Assembly (NCBI RefSeq): GCF_016918015.1
Contig: NZ_JAERMK010000004.1
Coordinates: forward strand, 121,264-185,263
DNA from: Glycomyces sp. YM15
GTDB taxonomy: Bacteria; Actinomycetota; Actinomycetes; Mycobacteriales; Micromonosporaceae
Direction of reading: 5' to 3'
Length of the DNA stretch: 64,000 bases
Below are positions 52,622 to 61,075 of the stretch, piece after piece. Made by a program: the position numbers and the translations under genes. Under the pieces are notes generated by a model that had not been told where the DNA came from, ran no database searches, and saw only the letters and a program-made list of their open reading frames with translations. Numbering within the stretch: the first letter of the stretch is position 1; every line of letters starts with the position of its first letter.

Positions 52622-53302
52622 TCAGCTCCGTTCCCCACCGAGGGCGAAGATCCGCTTCGCCGCCTTCACGGCCGGTTCGAAGGAGGCGTCCGGGTCCTCC
52701 AGGAGCCGTTCCGTGGCGGCGGCGTGGGCTGCGACGACTGGGTCGTCGCTGGTCGAGGCGCGCTGAAGGATCGGCTCGATGACGGTGCCCAGCTCGATCA
52801 TGGCCCGGCTCAGGCTGAGCTGCACTTCGCGCTCGCCGCGACCGAGCTGCGCGGCCAGTTCCTCGGCCAGGTCCCGCATCTGGTCCTCGGGGACGACCGC
52901 GACGGCGGCGCGCCAAGCGGCGCGGGCGACCTCGTCGTCGGGGTCGCGTATGAGCGCCGGGGTCATCGCCGGCCAGGCGCGGAGGTCCCCGATCTTGGAC
53001 AGGGTGTGCAGGGCCTGGCTCCGGGCCTGCGAGCGGTCCGAGTCGAGCTCGGCGAGCAGGCGCGGGACCGTGAGGTCCGCCGGGAGCCGGGTCAGGGCCC
53101 AGGTGAGCATGTCGCGCACGTAGAAGTCCGGTTCGATGGCGCAGCGGGCCACGAGGGCCTCGAGCACGGCCGGATCGGCGTCGGTGCCGATCGTGAGCGC
53201 GGCCTTGAGCCGCGTCGACGAGGCGCCGGCGGCCAGCGCCTCGGTCAGCTGCGTGGCCTGGGCGTTCGTGCGTTCCGTGTTGATGGGAACCACCTCCTGC
53301 AC
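52622..53302 (-). CDS. HEAT-repeat protein upstream of MerR-HEAT gene
   Basis: A 226-residue protein built of HEAT repeats (patterns DFYVRDMLTWAL, DSDRSQARSQALHTL, DPDDEVARAAWRAA, repeated every 30 residues or so). It has no catalytic motif and is likely a scaffold. The open frame starts with GTG at 53302, but this codon overlaps the SD AGGAGGT. An ATC at 53284 has that SD at seven bases and would make the N-terminus NTERTNAQATQL; a real ATC start or base error is possible. It forms an operon with the MerR-HEAT gene and has a palindromic site upstream. Confidence 0.8.
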   Translation of the reverse strand: MQEVVPINTERTNAQATQLTEALAAGASSTRLKAALTIGTDADPAVLEALVARCAIEPDFYVRDMLTWALTRLPADLTVPRLLAELDSDRSQARSQALHTLSKIGDLRAWPAMTPALIRDPDDEVARAAWRAAVAVVPEDQMRDLAEELAAQLGRGEREVQLSLSRAMIELGTVIEPILQRASTSDDPVVAAHAAATERLLEDPDASFEPAVKAAKRIFALGGERS

Positions 53303-53314
53303 ACCAGTGAACGC

Positions 53315-53337
53315 CTTGACATCGTGTCAATGTCAAG
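53315..53337 (-). promoter_or_regulatory. Nested palindromes upstream of the HEAT/MerR operon
   Basis: TTGACATCGTGTCAA (53316-53330) is a 6-bp dyad with a 3-base centre. A second pairing of CTTGACAT (53315-53322) with ATGTCAAG (53330-53337) overlaps it. Read leftwards, TTGACA at 53336-53331 could be the -35 with a 19-base spacer to TTCACT, a spacing typical of MerR-controlled promoters. Confidence 0.6.
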
Positions 53338-53400
53338 CATGGGGTGATCCACGCATCCTCCACCGATGCCGCGTACCCGCAGCCAACGATCCGATATCTA

Positions 53401-53492
53401 CGTGAGTCAATTCACGATATCGATCAATCTTAAAATGAAATGTCGGCAACACGACATAAGCGGTCGAGACACGCGCTCGCGGTAGGTATGCT
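53401..53492 (+). promoter_or_regulatory. vapBC upstream region with two palindromes and a -10
   Basis: CGTGAGTCAATTCACG (53401-53416) and TGTCGGCAACACGACA (53441-53456) are two dyads in a locally AT-rich patch. TATGCT at 53487-53492 is the likely -10, inside the word GTAGGTATGCTTGG seen also before the DUF3043 gene. VapB-type antitoxins bind such repeats to control their own operon. Confidence 0.5.
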
Positions 53493-53530
53493 TGGGCCTC
53501 ACACACAGCTACGGTGAGGGGGTGAAAACA

Positions 53531-53737
53531 ATGTCACGAACAGTCATCAACCTCGACGACGATCTCTGCGCCCAGGCGGCGGAGATCCTCGGAACCTCGA
53601 CGAAGGTCAGTACCGTCAACGCCGCGCTCAAGGAGATCGTCGACCGCCGGCGCCGCCAGCAGTTCCTGGATTGGCTCGCCGAGGGCGGCCTCGAATTCGA
53701 AGACCACAATGAGCTGCGGAGGCAGGCGTGGGGGTAG
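53531..53737 (+). CDS. vapB: VapB-type antitoxin
   Basis: A 68-residue antitoxin of the VapB / ribbon-helix-helix-like type: SRTVINLDDDLCAQAAEILG is the DNA-binding beta strand and helix, and the C-terminal half (RRRRQQFLDWLAEGGLEF) is the toxin-neutralising helix. ATG with GAGGGGG upstream; a GTG three codons earlier is less likely. The stop overlaps the toxin start by ten bases, so translation is coupled. Confidence 0.85.
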   Translation: MSRTVINLDDDLCAQAAEILGTSTKVSTVNAALKEIVDRRRRQQFLDWLAEGGLEFEDHNELRRQAWG

Positions 53738-54147
53738 CGACGCACCTCATCGACACCAGCGTGCTCAGTCGCATGAGGAAGCCGGCTGTGGCCGAACGGG
53801 CCGTTCCCCTCGTGCAACGCGGGATGCTGGCGCTATGCCGCCCGGTCGAAATGGAGATCATCTACGGCGCGCGAAATCCCGACCATTGCGCGTCGCTCAA
53901 GGACTGGCTGCTGGGTTTCGAACTGCTTCCCATGACCGACCAGATCATGGAACGAGCCGTCGAGGTGCAGACCGCGCTCGTGCCTTCGGCCGAGCACCGC
54001 ACCGTCCGGATGCCGGACCTCCTGATCGCCGCCACCGCCGAGCGATATGAAGTGCCCCTGCTTCACTACGACCGCGACTTCGACCGGATCGCGAAGATCA
54101 CCGGTCAGCCCACCGAGTGGGTCGTTCCCCCAGGAGAAGCGGACTGA
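53728..54147 (+). CDS. vapC: VapC-type PIN ribonuclease toxin
   Basis: A 139-residue PIN-domain RNase. The acidic site is complete: LIDTS (Asp9), EMEII (Glu), MPDLLIAA (Asp) and HYDRDFD (Asp). VapC toxins cleave specific RNAs, often tRNA, and are blocked by VapB. GTG start with GGAGG five bases upstream. A strong terminator follows the stop at 54167-54193. Confidence 0.88.
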   Translation: MGVATHLIDTSVLSRMRKPAVAERAVPLVQRGMLALCRPVEMEIIYGARNPDHCASLKDWLLGFELLPMTDQIMERAVEVQTALVPSAEHRTVRMPDLLIAATAERYEVPLLHYDRDFDRIAKITGQPTEWVVPPGEAD

Positions 54148-54166
54148 CGCTCCCCCGCGATCGTCC

Positions 54167-54193
54167 AGCCCATCGGCGGTGCGCCGGTGGGCT
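54167..54193 (+). terminator. Intrinsic terminator of vapBC
   Basis: AGCCCATCGGC and GCCGGTGGGCT pair (11 bp with one G-U) around a 5-base loop and are followed by TTCTTGCCGTTTCTTTG, a clear T-tract. It separates the two convergent toxin modules. Confidence 0.8.
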
Positions 54194-54217
54194 TTCTTGC
54201 CGTTTCTTTGTTGCCCT

Positions 54218-54655
54218 TCAGACGAGGGTGAAGCCCCGCAGTTCGGCTACGGCCGCCTGTTCCTTGTCGCGGGAGGCGAACGCGTAGGGTTCGCCGGCGG
54301 CCAGGTCGGGGAGCAGGAGCGTGGCGGTGGCGATGTGCCAGGCGTCCATGGCGCGGATGCCGTGGGTCGCGACGATCTCGAAGGCCTCGCCTTCGACGTC
54401 GTCCTGCGGGGCGGAGATGACCGTGATCGGGCCGTCGGGACCGGTGTCGGCGCGCCAGATGTCGAGCAGCTGGTCCTTGTCGCGGCGCTTGGCGCGGGCC
54501 GTGCGGACCAGGGCCCCGGCCACTTCGATGCGGGTCCACGAGCCGGTGACCACCAGGATCTCGGGGTCGCGCAGGAGTTTCAGGGCCTCGGCGTGGCCGC
54601 GTTCGTCGGGCAGGTACGAGCGCGCGAGCACCGACGAGTCGGCGTAGACGATCAC
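54218..54655 (-). CDS. PIN-domain ribonuclease toxin (second TA module)
   Basis: A 145-residue PIN-domain protein with VYADSSVL (Asp6), WTRIEVAGAL (Glu), MDAWHIA (Asp) and ASRDKEQ (Asp), the usual four acidic residues. It is a VapC-like RNase toxin. The GTG start overlaps the antitoxin stop by four bases (GTGA). It is convergent with vapBC. The target RNA is unknown. Confidence 0.87.
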   Translation of the reverse strand: MIVYADSSVLARSYLPDERGHAEALKLLRDPEILVVTGSWTRIEVAGALVRTARAKRRDKDQLLDIWRADTGPDGPITVISAPQDDVEGEAFEIVATHGIRAMDAWHIATATLLLPDLAAGEPYAFASRDKEQAAVAELRGFTLV

Positions 54656-54972
54656 AGGAGGCGGTCCCGGTCTTCCTCGAAGATCTGGTCGATGATCGGG
54701 CCGACGCCGCGCATCGAGTCGAGCACGCGGGCGCGCAGCGCTTCGACGTCGCGGACCGGTGTCGGTTCCTTCGCGACCTTCAGCGGCGGCGCGAGCATGC
54801 CGAGGGCCGCGGCCTTCGCCCGGACTTTCTCAGTCGCGGTGCGGCCGTCCTTCTCGCCGATGACGGAGAGGATCTCGTTCGCGATCGCGTTGACCGAACG
54901 GTGCTCACGCTTCGCCCGTTCGGTGAGGCGAGCGTGAAGATCGTCGTCAACGCGCAAGAGCAGCTGTTTCAT
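54652..54972 (-). CDS. Ribbon-helix-helix antitoxin (second TA module)
   Basis: A 106-residue antitoxin: the N-terminal LLLRVDDDLHARLTERAKRE with SVNAIANEIL is the RHH DNA-binding fold, as in FitA/VapB, and the C-terminal half (ILDQ/IFEEDRDR) would cover the toxin. ATG with TATCAT ending six bases upstream, so the mRNA is probably leaderless, and an ATAGCACTAT palindrome overlaps this -10, fitting self-repression. Confidence 0.85.
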   Translation of the reverse strand: MKQLLLRVDDDLHARLTERAKREHRSVNAIANEILSVIGEKDGRTATEKVRAKAAALGMLAPPLKVAKEPTPVRDVEALRARVLDSMRGVGPIIDQIFEEDRDRLL

Positions 54973-54981
54973 ACCTCGATG

Positions 54982-54991
54982 ATAGCACTAT
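54982..54991 (-). promoter_or_regulatory. Palindrome overlapping the antitoxin promoter
   Basis: ATAGCACTAT is a 10-base dyad (ATAG/CTAT) that overlaps or adjoins the TATCAT -10 of the antitoxin gene. It probably is the autoregulatory site. Confidence 0.45.
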
Positions 54992-55012
54992 TGGAGGCCT
55001 GATATCACTTGC

Positions 55013-56518
55013 TCAGCAGGCGCAGCCGGGGCCTTCCTGCTTCGGGAGGGGCTTCTTGCCGATGCTCGGCATGCCGAGGCTGACGCCGGGGAGCTTGGTG
55101 GCCTTGCCCGCCGCCCAGGCGTCGCCCGCCCTGGTCTTGCGGTGGGTCAGGACCTCGCCGTCGGCGACCAGGTGGTGCGGCGCGCCGTAGGTGACCACGG
55201 TGGTGACGACATCGCCGGGGCGCACGCCTTCGGCGTTGCCGGCCGGGTCGGTCTCGCTCGGCGTCACGTTGAAGTGGACGAGGCGGCCGTCGCGGGCGCG
55301 GCCCGAGAGGCGGCCGGTGGCGGCGTCCTTGCGGCCGTCCCCGACGGTGACGAGGACTTCGACCTCGGTGCCCTCGAGCTTGCGGTTCTCCTCCCAGGAG
55401 ATGCGCTCCTGAAGGGCCACGAGGCGTTCGTAGCGCTCCTGGACGACGGCCTTCGGGATCTGGTCCGCCATCGTCGCGGCCGGGGTGCCGGGGCGGATCG
55501 AGTACTGGAAGGTGAAGGCGCTGGAGAAGCGGGCCTTCTCGACCACGTCGAGGGTGGCCTGGAAGTCCTCTTCGGTCTCGCCCGGGAAGCCCACGATGAT
55601 GTCCGTGGTGATCGCCGCGTCGGGCATGGCCTCGCGGACATCGGCGATGATCTGCAGGTACTTCTCGGAGCGGTAGGAGCGGCGCATCTCCTTGAGCACC
55701 CGGTCGGAGCCGGACTGAAGCGGCATGTGGAGCGAGTGGCAGACGTTCGGGGTCTCGGCCATCGCGGCGATCACGTCGCCGGTGAAGTTCTTCGGGTGCG
55801 GGCTGGTGAATCGCACGCGCTCGAGGCCCTCGATCGCGCCGCACGCGCGCAGGAGCTTGCCGAACGCGAGCTTGTCGCCGAACTCGACGCCATAGGTGTT
55901 GACGTTCTGGCCCAGCAGGGTCACTTCGGTGACGCCTTCGTCGACGAGGGCCTGGACCTCGGCGAGGATCTCGCCGGGACGGCGGTCCTTCTCCTTGCCG
56001 CGCAGGCTCGGCACGATGCAGAACGTGCAGGTGTTGTTGCAGCCCACCGAGATCGAGACCCAACCGGAGTAGTTGGAGTCACGCTTGGTGGGGAGGGCGG
56101 AGGGGAACGTCTCGAGGGTCTCGAGGATCTCGACCTCGGCCTCCTGGTTGTGGCGGGCGCGTTCCAGGAGCACCGGCAGCGAGCCGATGTTGTGGGTCCC
56201 GAACACGGCGTCGACCCAGGGGGCGCGCTTGACGATCTCGCCGCGGTCCTTCTGGGCGAGGCAGCCGCCGACGGCGATCTGCATGTCCGGGTTCTCACGC
56301 TTCGCGGGGGCGAGGTGGCTGAGGTTGCCGTAGAGCTTGTTGTCGGCGTTCTCGCGCACCGCGCAGGTGTTGAACACGACGAGGTCGGGCGCGGCGTCGG
56401 CGGCGACCGGCACGTACCCGGCCGCTTCGAGCAGGCCCCCGATGCGCTCGGAGTCGTGCACGTTCATCTGACAGCCGTACGTCTTCACCTGGTACGTCTT
56501 CACCGCTTGGTCAACCAC
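55013..56518 (-). CDS. miaB: tRNA-2-methylthio-N6-dimethylallyladenosine synthase
   Basis: MiaB adds the methylthio group to i6A37 made by MiaA. The 501-residue radical-SAM enzyme has the N-terminal UPF0004 cysteines (YGCQMN, NTCAVRE, GGCLAQ), the radical-SAM triad in [15 protein letters not shown] and a C-terminal TRAM domain ([11 protein letters not shown]). It binds two 4Fe-4S clusters. The GTG start has TAAGCT ending six bases upstream, i.e. a leaderless message. The C-terminus ends in GPGCAC. Confidence 0.96.
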   Translation of the reverse strand: MVDQAVKTYQVKTYGCQMNVHDSERIGGLLEAAGYVPVAADAAPDLVVFNTCAVRENADNKLYGNLSHLAPAKRENPDMQIAVGGCLAQKDRGEIVKRAPWVDAVFGTHNIGSLPVLLERARHNQEAEVEILETLETFPSALPTKRDSNYSGWVSISVGCNNTCTFCIVPSLRGKEKDRRPGEILAEVQALVDEGVTEVTLLGQNVNTYGVEFGDKLAFGKLLRACGAIEGLERVRFTSPHPKNFTGDVIAAMAETPNVCHSLHMPLQSGSDRVLKEMRRSYRSEKYLQIIADVREAMPDAAITTDIIVGFPGETEEDFQATLDVVEKARFSSAFTFQYSIRPGTPAATMADQIPKAVVQERYERLVALQERISWEENRKLEGTEVEVLVTVGDGRKDAATGRLSGRARDGRLVHFNVTPSETDPAGNAEGVRPGDVVTTVVTYGAPHHLVADGEVLTHRKTRAGDAWAAGKATKLPGVSLGMPSIGKKPLPKQEGPGCAC

Positions 56519-56584
56519 CCACCTAGCTTAGCCAGCACCCCCCTGGCGCTCCATCGAGCGACCGGTGCTCACTGCCACAGTGCC

Positions 56585-56959
<375 letters not shown>

Positions 56960-57135
56960 GATGCTGCTCCTCCCTGTCCGGCCGGAGCACGCGCCGCGAC
57001 GCCTGGCGATCGGTCGAAGGCCTCGTCACTCGCCTCGCGCGTTCCCGGCCGCGATGGCGCGGGTATCCCTCAATCATCGCCGGGTGCGGGGCGGCCGGTC
57101 CGCGATCGGGGAAATCGCGGCCCGGCCGCCGCGCG

Positions 57136-58176
57136 TCAGGTGGAGAGGAGCGGCGGGTTGAGACGGGCGAAGCCCTCCTGGATCTCGTACGGGTAGTAGG
57201 GGTAGGGCGCGGTGCGGGCGCTGGCCTTGTCGAGGCGGGCGACCTGGTCGGGGGTCAGTTCCCAGCCGATCGCGCCGAGGTTGTCCCGCAGCTGGCGCTC
57301 GTTGCGGGCGCCGACGATGACGGAGGCGACGGTGGGGCGGCGCAGGAGCCAGTTGAGGGCGATCTGGGGGATCGTCTTCCCGGTCTCCTCGCTGAGCGCG
57401 TCGAGGACGTCGACGACGTCGTAGAGGAGCTCGTCGGCGACCGGCGGGCCCCACTGCGCGGTCTCGTGGAGGCGGCTGCCTTCGGGAAGCGGCTGCCCGC
57501 GGCGGATCCTGCCGGTGAGGCGGCCCCAGCCGAGGGGGCTCCAGACGACCGCGCCGACGCCCTGGTCATGGGCCAGCGGCATGAGCTCCCACTCGTAGTC
57601 GCGGCCGACGAGGGAGTAGTAGACCTGGTGGGCCGCATAGCGGGTCCAGCCGTGCGCGTCGGCGGCGGCGAGGGACTTCATGAGCTGCCAGCCCGCGAAG
57701 TTCGAGACGCCGATGTAGCGGAGCTTGCCCGCGCGGACGAGGTCGTCGAGGGCCGCGACGGTCTCCTCGACGGGAGTGCCCGCGTCGAAGGCGTGGAGCT
57801 GGAAGAGGTCGATGTAGTCGGTGCCGAGGCGCTCGAGCGCGGACTCGACGGAGGCGACGAGGCGTGAGCGGCCGGTGCCCGCGTCCTGCGGCCCCTCCCC
57901 CATCGGGAGGCCCGCCTTGGTGGAGATGAGGGCTCGGTGCCTGCGTCCCTTGAGGGCCCGGCCGAGGACGCGCTCGGATTCGCCGTCGGAGTAGACGTCG
58001 GCCGAGTCGAACATGGTGACTCCCGCGTCGAGCGCCATGTCGACCATGCGGCGGGCCTCCTCGGCGCCGGTGTCGCCCCAGGCGCTGAAGAGCGGGCCGC
58101 GCCCGCCGAAGGTGCCCGCGCCGAAGCTGAGGGCGGGGACGTGGAGGCCTGAGGCGCCGAGCCTGCGGTATTCCAT
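57136..58176 (-). CDS. Aldo/keto reductase
   Basis: A 346-residue NADPH-dependent aldo/keto reductase. The catalytic tetrad lies in MFDSADVYSDG (Asp, Tyr), ISTKAG (Lys) and FQLHAFD (His). The phosphate-binding end IVGARNERQLRDNLGA is intact. It is divergent from a TetR gene with repeated elements between, so the regulator probably controls it. The substrate is unknown. ATG with GAAGGG upstream. Confidence 0.92.
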   Translation of the reverse strand: MEYRRLGASGLHVPALSFGAGTFGGRGPLFSAWGDTGAEEARRMVDMALDAGVTMFDSADVYSDGESERVLGRALKGRRHRALISTKAGLPMGEGPQDAGTGRSRLVASVESALERLGTDYIDLFQLHAFDAGTPVEETVAALDDLVRAGKLRYIGVSNFAGWQLMKSLAAADAHGWTRYAAHQVYYSLVGRDYEWELMPLAHDQGVGAVVWSPLGWGRLTGRIRRGQPLPEGSRLHETAQWGPPVADELLYDVVDVLDALSEETGKTIPQIALNWLLRRPTVASVIVGARNERQLRDNLGAIGWELTPDQVARLDKASARTAPYPYYPYEIQEGFARLNPPLLST

Positions 58177-58197
58177 GACGGTTCCCTTCTAAAGGTT

Positions 58198-58267
58198 CTG
58201 GAGTTCCGTTAAGAACTTCGACTAAGCTAACTCGCGAAGCACCTTTAACGCAACTGGAGTCCCGTTA
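58198..58267. promoter_or_regulatory. Repeated operator-like elements between the AKR and tetR genes
   Basis: CTGGAGTTCCGTTA (58198-58211) and CTGGAGTCCCGTTA (58254-58267) are direct repeats. TTAACGCAACTGGAG (58245-58259) matches, in inverted orientation, TTAACGGAACTCCAG at 58198-58212 on the minus strand (12/15). The elements lie in the divergent promoter region and are candidate sites for the TetR protein. Confidence 0.5.
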
Positions 58268-58893
58268 TGAGTGACGAGCGTCCCGAACCCGGCACCGTCA
58301 GACCCGGCGGTCGGACCGCGAAGGTCCGCGAGGCCGTGCTCCGCGCCGCCGGGGACGCCCTCGCCGAGGACGGCTTCGACCGCCTCGACCTGGCCGAGAT
58401 CGCCCGCCGCGCCGGAGTCGGCAAGACGACGGTGTACCGGCGCTGGGGCACCGTGCCCGGGCTCGTGGCCGACCTGCTGACCGAGATGGCCGAGGAATCC
58501 CTGCCGCGCACCGAGACCGGTACGCTCCTGGGCGACCTCACCGCGCAGGCCCGCCTCGTCCAGTCCACATTGAGCGACACAAGGCAGGGACCGCTCTTCA
58601 AGGCCCTCATCACCGCCGCCGCCTGCGACCGCCAGACCGCCGACGCGTTGCACCGCTTCTACCGCATCCGCACCGAGGAATGGGCGCCGTGCGTCACCGC
58701 GGCGATCGAACGCGGCGAGGTCCCCGAGGGCACCGACCCCGCGGAAGTCATCCGCGCCGTCTCAGCGCCCCTCTACTACCGCCTCCTCATCGGCGGCGAC
58801 CCCATCGACCGGGCCGCCGCCGACCGCGCCGCCCTCGCAGCCGCCACCGCGGCCCGAGCCGGGGCCTTCGCCGTACGAACCGCGAACGGCTGA
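58267..58893 (+). CDS. TetR-family regulator
   Basis: A 208-residue regulator. The HTH is LDLAEIARRAGVGKTTVYRRW (residues about 41-61). The C-terminal domain has the TetR_C-type pattern with LHRFYRIRTEEWAP, a segment found again in the remnant at 60844-61075. ATG with GGAG seven bases upstream. It is divergent from the aldo/keto reductase, and a run of short or partial genes follows it. Confidence 0.9.
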   Translation: MSDERPEPGTVRPGGRTAKVREAVLRAAGDALAEDGFDRLDLAEIARRAGVGKTTVYRRWGTVPGLVADLLTEMAEESLPRTETGTLLGDLTAQARLVQSTLSDTRQGPLFKALITAAACDRQTADALHRFYRIRTEEWAPCVTAAIERGEVPEGTDPAEVIRAVSAPLYYRLLIGGDPIDRAAADRAALAAATAARAGAFAVRTANG

Positions 58894-58991
58894 CCCGACG
58901 GATCCCCGGCCCGATGCAATGGCGCCCTCGTCCTAGAAGACAGCGGTCGTCCACTCGGCCGCCCCAGGACTCGAAAAAGGAGGGGAGCCGG

Positions 58992-59213
58992 ATGACCACC
59001 ACCACGATCCGCAACGGGATCGACGTCGACCAACTGCTCGCGACCATCGGCGCGATCGAGGACGACGGCGCCCTCGGCGCGTTCACGTTCCGCGCATCCA
59101 GCAGTTGGAAGGACGGCACCCACAACCCGCCATGCCCACCGACACGCAGCGCCTCCTTCAAACGTTCATCGACGGACTCGAGGACTAGGGAGTTCGCATG
59201 GCCCAGGACCTGA
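58992..59213 (+). pseudogene. OsmC-family fragment
   Basis: The first 45 codons read as the N-terminus of an OsmC/Ohr-like peroxiredoxin (TTTTIRNGIDVDQLLATI, then a FRASSSWKDGTHN segment). After that the frame continues for about 28 codons without OsmC similarity and stops inside the next gene. The catalytic cysteines of OsmC lie further on and are missing, so the gene is a remnant. ATG with GGGGAG upstream. In another frame a short MPTDTQRLLQTF peptide follows, which may be a piece of the lost gene or of another. Confidence 0.7.
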
Positions 59214-59773
59214 TGTTCCAGGCGGAGATCCGCCACGTCATCCGCTCGACCTACGGGCGGCTGCCCAACGGGGCGGGCCGCACCATGGCCGCGCGGCTCT
59301 ACCGCGACGACCAGCTCGACGGGCTCCCGGACGAGGCGATCGACTGGTCGCTCGGCGTCGGCAACCCCGTCGCGCACGCCGCGCTGCGGCCGGGCGAGCG
59401 CGTCGTCGACCTCTCGCCGCGCAAGAGCCGGGCGCTGGCGGAGGCCGCGCGGGTGCTGCGCCCCGGCGGGCGCCTCCGCATCGCCGACTTCGTCGTCAAC
59501 GACGACCTGCCTCCCGAGGTCCTGACCTCGGCGGCGGCCTGGGCCGGCTGCCTGTCCGGGGCCCTGTCGGAATCGGTGCTGGTCAAGAAACTCGCGAAGG
59601 CCGGCTTCACCGAGATCGAACTGGGCGAGCGGACACCGTTCGGCATCGACGACATCGCCGTCTACCCGCTGTTCGACGACGCGGTCATCGAGCTGATGCG
59701 GCGAACCGTGCCCGCCGGGCAGCAGCGGCGGATCGCCACCAGCGTCATAGCGAAAGCGCGGTTTCCCGGTTGA
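59198..59773 (+). CDS. Methyltransferase-like protein lacking the SAM-binding core
   Basis: A 191-residue protein that aligns to the ArsM-like methyltransferase encoded downstream. After GERVVDL it jumps directly to SPRKSRALAEAARVLRPGGRLRIADF, whereas the intact paralogue has about 73 residues between these points, including motif I (DIGSGGGFDAF). The SAM loop is therefore lost, in frame. The WAGCLSGAL cysteine motif of the C-terminal half is kept. It is probably inactive as a methyltransferase. GGGAG lies upstream of the ATG. Confidence 0.75.
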   Translation: MAQDLMFQAEIRHVIRSTYGRLPNGAGRTMAARLYRDDQLDGLPDEAIDWSLGVGNPVAHAALRPGERVVDLSPRKSRALAEAARVLRPGGRLRIADFVVNDDLPPEVLTSAAAWAGCLSGALSESVLVKKLAKAGFTEIELGERTPFGIDDIAVYPLFDDAVIELMRRTVPAGQQRRIATSVIAKARFPG

Positions 59774-59841
59774 CGCAACGGACGGCACCGCCCGGTCGTC
59801 CTCACCCATGACCCCATCCGGGCCGAGGATTGGAGGAGACC

Positions 59842-60630
59842 ATGAAGACGCTCATCGACACGGGCCCGCCAGTCGACCCCGAGCGGCTGCGCGCGTCCGT
59901 TCGCGAGAAGTACCGGGAGGTGGCGCTCAATCCGAACGGCCGCTTCCATTTCCACACCGGGCGGGCCCTGGCCTCGCGGCTGGGGTACGCCGAACCGCTG
60001 ACCAGCGCCTTTCCCGACCGGGCCGTGGCGTCCTTCGCAGGGGTCGCGAACCCGTTCGGGTTCCACCCGGTCGGTCAGGAGGACCGGCTCGTCGACATCG
60101 GCAGCGGCGGCGGCTTCGACGCCTTCGTCGCGGCGCGGCTGGTCGGCCCGAACGGCCGCGTCATCGGCGTCGACATGACACCGGAGATGCTCGCCAAGGC
60201 CCGCGAGACGGCGGTCCGCCTCGGGCTCCTCAACGTGGAGTTCCGGGAGGGCATCGCCGAAGACCTGCCCGTCGACCGTGGCTGGGCCGACGTGGTCATC
60301 GCCAACGGCGTGCTGAACCTGGTCGCCGACAAGGCCACCGCGCTCGCCGAGGCGTGCAGAGTGCTGCGACCCGGGGGCCGGCTGCAGTTCGCCGACATCG
60401 CCGTGGGCCGGACGCTCCCCGAGGCCGCCACGTGCGACATCGGCCTGTGGACCGACTGCATCGCGGGCGGACTCTCGCTGGACGAGTGGCGAACACTGAT
60501 CGAGGCGGCCGGCTTCACCGGCGTGCGGATCGGACCCGCGGTCGACACGTTCGAAGGGGCGGCGGGCGAGCGCAACGCCCGGCGCTACGAGGTCCTCGCC
60601 CACGTCTTCTACCCGCGCAAACCGGAATGA
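59842..60630 (+). CDS. SAM-dependent methyltransferase, ArsM-like
   Basis: A 262-residue methyltransferase of the arsenite methyltransferase-like group. Motif I is LVDIGSGGGFDAF, an acidic VDMTPEML strand follows, then motif III DRGWADVVIANGVLNLV and RVLRPGGRLQFADI. The C-terminal half keeps the cysteine in WTDCIAGGL, which in ArsM enzymes takes part in arsenite binding. Two other cysteines expected for full ArsM function are not clear, so the substrate could be another metalloid or small molecule. I chose the ATG at 59842 with GGAGGAG over a TTG four codons upstream. Confidence 0.85.
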   Translation: MKTLIDTGPPVDPERLRASVREKYREVALNPNGRFHFHTGRALASRLGYAEPLTSAFPDRAVASFAGVANPFGFHPVGQEDRLVDIGSGGGFDAFVAARLVGPNGRVIGVDMTPEMLAKARETAVRLGLLNVEFREGIAEDLPVDRGWADVVIANGVLNLVADKATALAEACRVLRPGGRLQFADIAVGRTLPEAATCDIGLWTDCIAGGLSLDEWRTLIEAAGFTGVRIGPAVDTFEGAAGERNARRYEVLAHVFYPRKPE

Positions 60631-60843
60631 CCAGGACCGGTGGCCCGGAACCGCGGTGCGGTTCCCGGCCGCCGGCGCTTGCGACCTGGTCGGCCTCAGG
60701 GTGGAACCGGAGACCCGTCATGAATGACGCGCGCCCCGAATATGGCCGCCGATTCACTGCCGCGCGCGATAACCGGATCGCTCCTGGGCTACTGACCGCG
60801 CCGACCCGACTAGTTCCGTCCATATTGCACTTATGAGCGACCG

Positions 60844-61075
60844 CGACCGCCACTCCGGGCACTCATCGGTGCGGCGAACCGCGACCGGCGGACGCCCGCC
60901 GCGCCGCACCGGTGTCACCGCGCGCGGACCGAGGAGTGGGCGCCGTGCGCCAGGGCGGCGGTCGAGCGCGGCGCGATCCCCGCGAGGACCGACCCCGACG
61001 ATGTGATTCGCGCCGTGTCGGCGCCCCTGCGCCACCGAGCGCTGGTCAGCGGCGGGCACCGGCGGCGGTGGCGGG
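60844..61075 (+). pseudogene. Remnant of a TetR-family gene
   Basis: One frame reads RPPLRALIGAANRDRRTP and goes on into HRARTEEWAPCARAAVERG and TDPDDVIRAVSAPLRHRALV. This matches the C-terminal half of the TetR protein encoded at 58267 (for example GPLFKALITAA, RTEEWAPCVTAAIERG, VIRAVSAPL). The upstream frame is closed by a stop and the N-terminal HTH is absent, so it is a decayed paralogue. It extends to about 61188 in frame without further similarity. Confidence 0.75.
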
